Shown here: positions 60,960-64,000 of the stretch, piece after piece
How the letters are laid out: every line of letters begins with the position of its first letter
Numbering within the stretch: position 1 is the first letter of the stretch
NCBI RefSeq assembly: GCF_004137245.1
Contig: NZ_SDWS01000005.1
Coordinates: 1-64,000 of the forward strand
Length of the DNA: 64,000 bases
Direction: 5' to 3'
Source: Nocardioides glacieisoli
Lineage (GTDB): Bacteria; Actinomycetota; Actinomycetes; Propionibacteriales; Nocardioidaceae
Notes under the pieces: model-generated
Seen by the model: the letters and a program-made list of their open reading frames with translations, nothing else
The model's database searches: none
What the model was told of the DNA's origin: nothing
Program-made: the position numbers and the translations under genes

Positions 60960-62342
60960 ATGAGTCAGGGGTCCTCGGTCGCCTCGGGCCTGGTCCGGGT
61001 GACCATCGCGTCAGGTTCGCGTCGCGTCGACCTGGTGCTCCCGGGCTCGATCCCGGTGGCCGAGCTGGTGCCCGAGCTGGCCCGCTCGGTCGGCCTGCTC
61101 GACGCCTCCACCGTCTACGGCGGCTACCGCCTGGTGACGCAGGAGGGACGCCAGCTCGCCGCCAACGCCGGCCTGACGATGCAGGGCATCGAGGACGGTG
61201 GCCTGCTGACCGTCACCGCCGGCGTCGACGACAAGGCGCCCCGCGTCTACGACGACGTGGTCGAGGCGATGGCCGACGTCGTGGAGAACGAGCTGAAGCC
61301 GTGGGAGCCGGCAGCCGGACGGCGTACGGCACTCGGCGCGGGAAGCGTCCTGCTCGGCCTCGGCGCCCTGGCCCTCCTGCTGCAGGGCGAGAGCCTGCTC
61401 GGTGGCGTCGCCGCGGCCGTGATCGCCGCGCTCCTCGTCGTCGGCGGGGTCGTCCTGGCGCGCGCCCAGCACGAGCCCGAGGCGGGCGTCGCCGTGTCCC
61501 TGCTCGCTTCGGTGTACGCCGGTGTGGCGGGCCTGCTGCTCGCGCCCGGCGAGCTGCCGGGCTGGAGCTGGCCCCTCGACGACGCCTTCTTCACCGACCC
61601 GCTGCTCTGTGCCGGCCTCGGTGTCCTCGCCGTCGGGCTGGTCGCGGTCGTCGGCCTGCAGGACGGCCGCCCGCTGGTGATCCCGGCCATCGTCGTCGGT
61701 GCCGTGCTGGTCGCCAGCTCGGTGCTGATCCGGGTCGCCTCGCTGGAGCCCGGCCCGGTCTTCACCGTGCTGATGACGCTGGTGGTGCTGGCCGGCAGCA
61801 TCTTCCCGTGGTTCGCCCTCGGGGTCACCGGCACGAGCGTCGACCAGCTCTACTCGCTGCACGACATCACCGCCGACCCCGACGAGATCGACCCCGACGA
61901 GGTGGCCGAGGACGCCCGCGTGGGTCACGAGATCCTGTTCGCGGTGTCCGCCACCGTCGGCACGCTGCTCGTGCTGTTCGCGCCCTTCGCCGTGGACCGC
62001 GGCGTCTACGGCACGATCCTGGCCGCGGTCTGCTGCCTCGCCGTCATGTTCCGCACCCGGCAGTACCGCACGGGCGCCGAGGTGCTGGCCGGCCTGACCT
62101 CCGGCATCCTCGGACTGGTGTCGGTCGCGGTCTCGATGCTGCTCATCCACGAGGAGTGGCGGGCGGGTGCCGCGATCGGGCTCGCCGGCATCGGCGCGGT
62201 GCTGCTCGCGCTGACGCTCGTGCCGGCGTCCGCCTCCGTGCGCCGGGGACGGATGGGCGACGTCGTCGAGACGATGACCCTGATCGCGCTGCTCCCGCTC
62301 ATGGTGCTCGCCGCCGGCTTCGTGTCCGCGGTGGCGGGCTGA
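60960..62342 (+). CDS. eccD: EccD, type VII secretion membrane protein, second copy
   Basis: A 460-residue protein with GGGGGAAGG before ATG 60960. Residues about 10-90 are the ubiquitin-like domain (VRVTIASGSRRVDLVLPG, then MQGIEDGGLLTVT). About eleven membrane helices follow (from 125). EccD dimers line the ESX pore. Its short cytoplasmic insert (DPDEIDPDEVAEDARVG, about 302-318) separates the two helix groups. It is followed after 11 bases by eccB, so it is the eccD of the core operon. The copy at 58450 is additional. Confidence 0.9.
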   Translation: MSQGSSVASGLVRVTIASGSRRVDLVLPGSIPVAELVPELARSVGLLDASTVYGGYRLVTQEGRQLAANAGLTMQGIEDGGLLTVTAGVDDKAPRVYDDVVEAMADVVENELKPWEPAAGRRTALGAGSVLLGLGALALLLQGESLLGGVAAAVIAALLVVGGVVLARAQHEPEAGVAVSLLASVYAGVAGLLLAPGELPGWSWPLDDAFFTDPLLCAGLGVLAVGLVAVVGLQDGRPLVIPAIVVGAVLVASSVLIRVASLEPGPVFTVLMTLVVLAGSIFPWFALGVTGTSVDQLYSLHDITADPDEIDPDEVAEDARVGHEILFAVSATVGTLLVLFAPFAVDRGVYGTILAAVCCLAVMFRTRQYRTGAEVLAGLTSGILGLVSVAVSMLLIHEEWRAGAAIGLAGIGAVLLALTLVPASASVRRGRMGDVVETMTLIALLPLMVLAAGFVSAVAG

Positions 62343-62353
62343 GGAGCTGACGG

Positions 62354-63781
62354 GTGGCGACCAAGAAGGACCTCGTCGAGGCCCACGCGTTCAGCCGTCG
62401 ACGGCTGGTGACGGCGTTCGTGTCCGGCGCTCCCGGCGGTCGCGAGGTCGAGCCCGTGCGTCCCGGCCGGGTGCTGATCGGTGGCGTCGCCCTCTCGGTG
62501 CTGCTGCTCGCGGGCGCCGCGATCGCCGGCTTCCTGCTGGGACGCCCGCCGGCGCAGTGGCTCGAGCAGGGCAGCTTCATCATCTCCAAGGACACCGGCG
62601 AGCAGTACGTCGTGATGGTCGGCGGTGACAACCCGCTCCTGCAGCGGGTGCCCAACTACGTCTCCGCCCAGCTGCTGCTGGCCGACGCCGAGCTGACCCC
62701 CTTCACCGTGCGCGACAAGTACATCCGCACCGTCAGCCTCGGCGAGGACCTCGGCATCGAGGGCGCCCCCGCCGGCCTCCCGGCAGCGAGTGAGCTCGTC
62801 GACGACGGCTGGACCGCCTGCACCGGCGACGGGCTCGGCATCAAGGTCGCCGTGCAGGAGACCCCGTCGGTCGAGGACCTGACGGGATCGGCGTTCCTCG
62901 TCTCCAGCGAGGGCGAGCAGTGGCTCATCGCCACCGCTCCACCCGTGGGTGACCAGGAGGGCCGGGCCTGGCGCTTCGCGATGCCCGACGACGAGATCTC
63001 CGCCTCCACCGTCGGCAACCGGCTGCAGTTCGGCGCGACGCCGGTCGAGGTCGACGAGGACTGGCTCAACCTCTTCCCGACCGCGTCCGGCACCGACCTG
63101 GAGGAGGAGTCCTTCGGGGTCACCCGCACCGGCGAGCCGGTGGGCTACGGCGACACCCGCACCGATCTCTCGGAGTTCGCGATCGGCGACCTCCTGGTCT
63201 CCGCGTCCTCGGGTCGCTACTACCTCCTCGGCGACGACGCTCCCCAGCAGCTCTCGCCCTTCGCCGCCATGGTCTACACCGTCGTCGGCCGACCGGCCGT
63301 CGAGGTCCCCGACGACGTCAACGCCAGGTTCGACGACACCACGGTCCCGGACGAGTGGCCCACGAGCCTGCCGACCGCGGTCACCTCCGGGGCGATGTGC
63401 GCGGAGCTGCACCCCGGACCGGCGACCGCCGCGCGCGTCAGCCTGGCCACCAACCCGACCGGCGCCGCGGACCCCGCCGGGGAGGACCCGATCAGCCCCG
63501 GGCGCCACGACGTCGACGTCGAGCCCAGCCTCGGGGCCTACGTGCTGTCCGGCTCCGACGACGCGGCCACCGGCGGCACCCCCTACGTCGTCGACACCAA
63601 GGGCGAGAAGTACCTGCTGGGACCGCTGGTGCCGACCTACATCGGTTACGAGGACGTCGTACCTCCGCTGGTGCCGAGCACCTGGATGCGGTTCTTCGAC
63701 ACGGGCGTGCCCCTGACGACCAACAGTGCGCGCCGGGTGCCGGAGGACGCGCCACCGCCCGACTCGGACGAGGACGGCTAG
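62354..63781 (+). CDS. eccB: EccB, type VII secretion periplasmic subunit
   Basis: A 475-residue protein starting at GTG. It has the family start MATKKDLVEAHAFSRRRLVT and one membrane helix (VLIGGVALSVLLLAGAAIAG, about 38-58). The large external domain holds the expected repeats and two cysteines (ACTGDG and AMCAEL) that can form the core disulfide. It is a structural part of the ESX complex. Its stop shares one base with the mycP start, so the genes are translated together. Confidence 0.95.
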   Translation: MATKKDLVEAHAFSRRRLVTAFVSGAPGGREVEPVRPGRVLIGGVALSVLLLAGAAIAGFLLGRPPAQWLEQGSFIISKDTGEQYVVMVGGDNPLLQRVPNYVSAQLLLADAELTPFTVRDKYIRTVSLGEDLGIEGAPAGLPAASELVDDGWTACTGDGLGIKVAVQETPSVEDLTGSAFLVSSEGEQWLIATAPPVGDQEGRAWRFAMPDDEISASTVGNRLQFGATPVEVDEDWLNLFPTASGTDLEEESFGVTRTGEPVGYGDTRTDLSEFAIGDLLVSASSGRYYLLGDDAPQQLSPFAAMVYTVVGRPAVEVPDDVNARFDDTTVPDEWPTSLPTAVTSGAMCAELHPGPATAARVSLATNPTGAADPAGEDPISPGRHDVDVEPSLGAYVLSGSDDAATGGTPYVVDTKGEKYLLGPLVPTYIGYEDVVPPLVPSTWMRFFDTGVPLTTNSARRVPEDAPPPDSDEDG

Positions 63782-64000
63782 TGCACCGCGTCCGTACGAC
63801 GCTCGCGGCCGGGATCGTCGCGACCGCGATCGTGCCGGCGTGGGCGATGCCGGCGCACGCCGACCACGAGGCCCCCTGCTCGATCAGCGAGGTGCCGGGC
63901 TCGGAGCGCCTGGCCGACACGCACGAGGAGGACAACGCTGCCTTCGACCGGATGCACGTGGAGCGGGCCCAGGAGCTCGCCTCGGGCAAGAAGGTCAAGG
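63781..64000 (+). CDS. mycP: Mycosin protease MycP, N-terminal part (cut by window end)
   Basis: Starts at GTG sharing a base with the eccB stop. The visible 73 residues include a signal peptide (VRTTLAAGIVATAIVPAWA) and an N-terminal extension with a cysteine (EAPCSISEV). A DRMHVERAQELASG stretch follows, which precedes the subtilisin domain in mycosins. The catalytic residues lie beyond the window. Mycosins are membrane-anchored subtilisin-like proteases that stabilise ESX complexes. Confidence 0.85.
   Translation, partial: MHRVRTTLAAGIVATAIVPAWAMPAHADHEAPCSISEVPGSERLADTHEEDNAAFDRMHVERAQELASGKKVK

Overview
The window is GC-rich DNA from an actinobacterium. It carries an ESX-type (type VII) secretion locus, GTP-type PEP carboxykinases, WXG100 proteins, many GTG starts and ATGA/GTGA gene overlaps. 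The right half looks like a Nocardioidaceae (Nocardioides-like) chromosome; this placement is inferred from gene content and style only.

Positions 1 to about 34.2 kb are an accessory region. Its right border is clear: a tyrosine integrase and an excisionase-like gene sit at the 3' end of tRNA-Arg(ACG) at 34242-34314, the usual arrangement of an island inserted in a tRNA gene. The left border is not visible; a large-serine-recombinase-like gene runs off the left edge. Two different IS21-family elements lie at 4998-7170 (diverged ends, frameshifted istB) and 15456-17694 (intact, 5-bp target duplication TCAGC). Between them lies the most interesting locus. It is a co-directional operon of a metallo-beta-lactamase-fold protein ending in Gly-Gly (7326-8708), a single-chain E2-E1-JAB protein with all expected catalytic residues (8715-11579) and a patatin-like phospholipase (11595-12689). 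A DUF5677-like protein faces it. The operon resembles type II CBASS and other bacterial ubiquitin-like conjugation systems, but no CD-NTase and no separate ubiquitin-like gene can be seen. I propose that the metallo-beta-lactamase protein is the partner whose C-terminal glycine is activated.

From 18 to 32 kb the island holds a GAF histidine kinase, a DivIVA-like coiled-coil protein and a single-domain response regulator. Next come several nuclease-like genes: a DnaQ-type exonuclease, a broken GIY-YIG-like gene coupled to a PD-(D/E)XK-like gene, a membrane NERD protein and a tandem endonuclease VII-like protein. Small unknown genes follow. Four genes in the island are split by single-base shifts (istB, a GNAT acetyltransferase, the GIY-YIG-like gene and a short unknown gene), which means either decay or assembly errors.

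The chromosomal backbone starts after tRNA-Arg. Two PEP carboxykinase genes (34.5 and 40.5 kb) bracket a GGDEF-EAL protein, a membrane beta-glycosyltransferase and a 68-residue membrane protein, probably a c-di-GMP-linked exopolysaccharide operon. The first carboxykinase lacks two metal ligands and the P-loop cysteine; the second is canonical. Then follow a helix-turn-helix regulator, a 44-residue secreted peptide, two tRNA-Ser genes, and a MoxR ATPase with a CoxE-like VWA protein.

From 47 kb to the end is a type VII secretion region: a minus-strand operon of a WXG100-like protein, an EspG-like protein and an alpha/beta-hydrolase-like protein; then an NhaP2-type antiporter, a LytR_C protein, a small conserved protein and a HerA-like ATPase; then eccC, two eccD-like genes flanking an esxA/esxB-like pair, eccB and the start of mycP, which is cut by the window edge.
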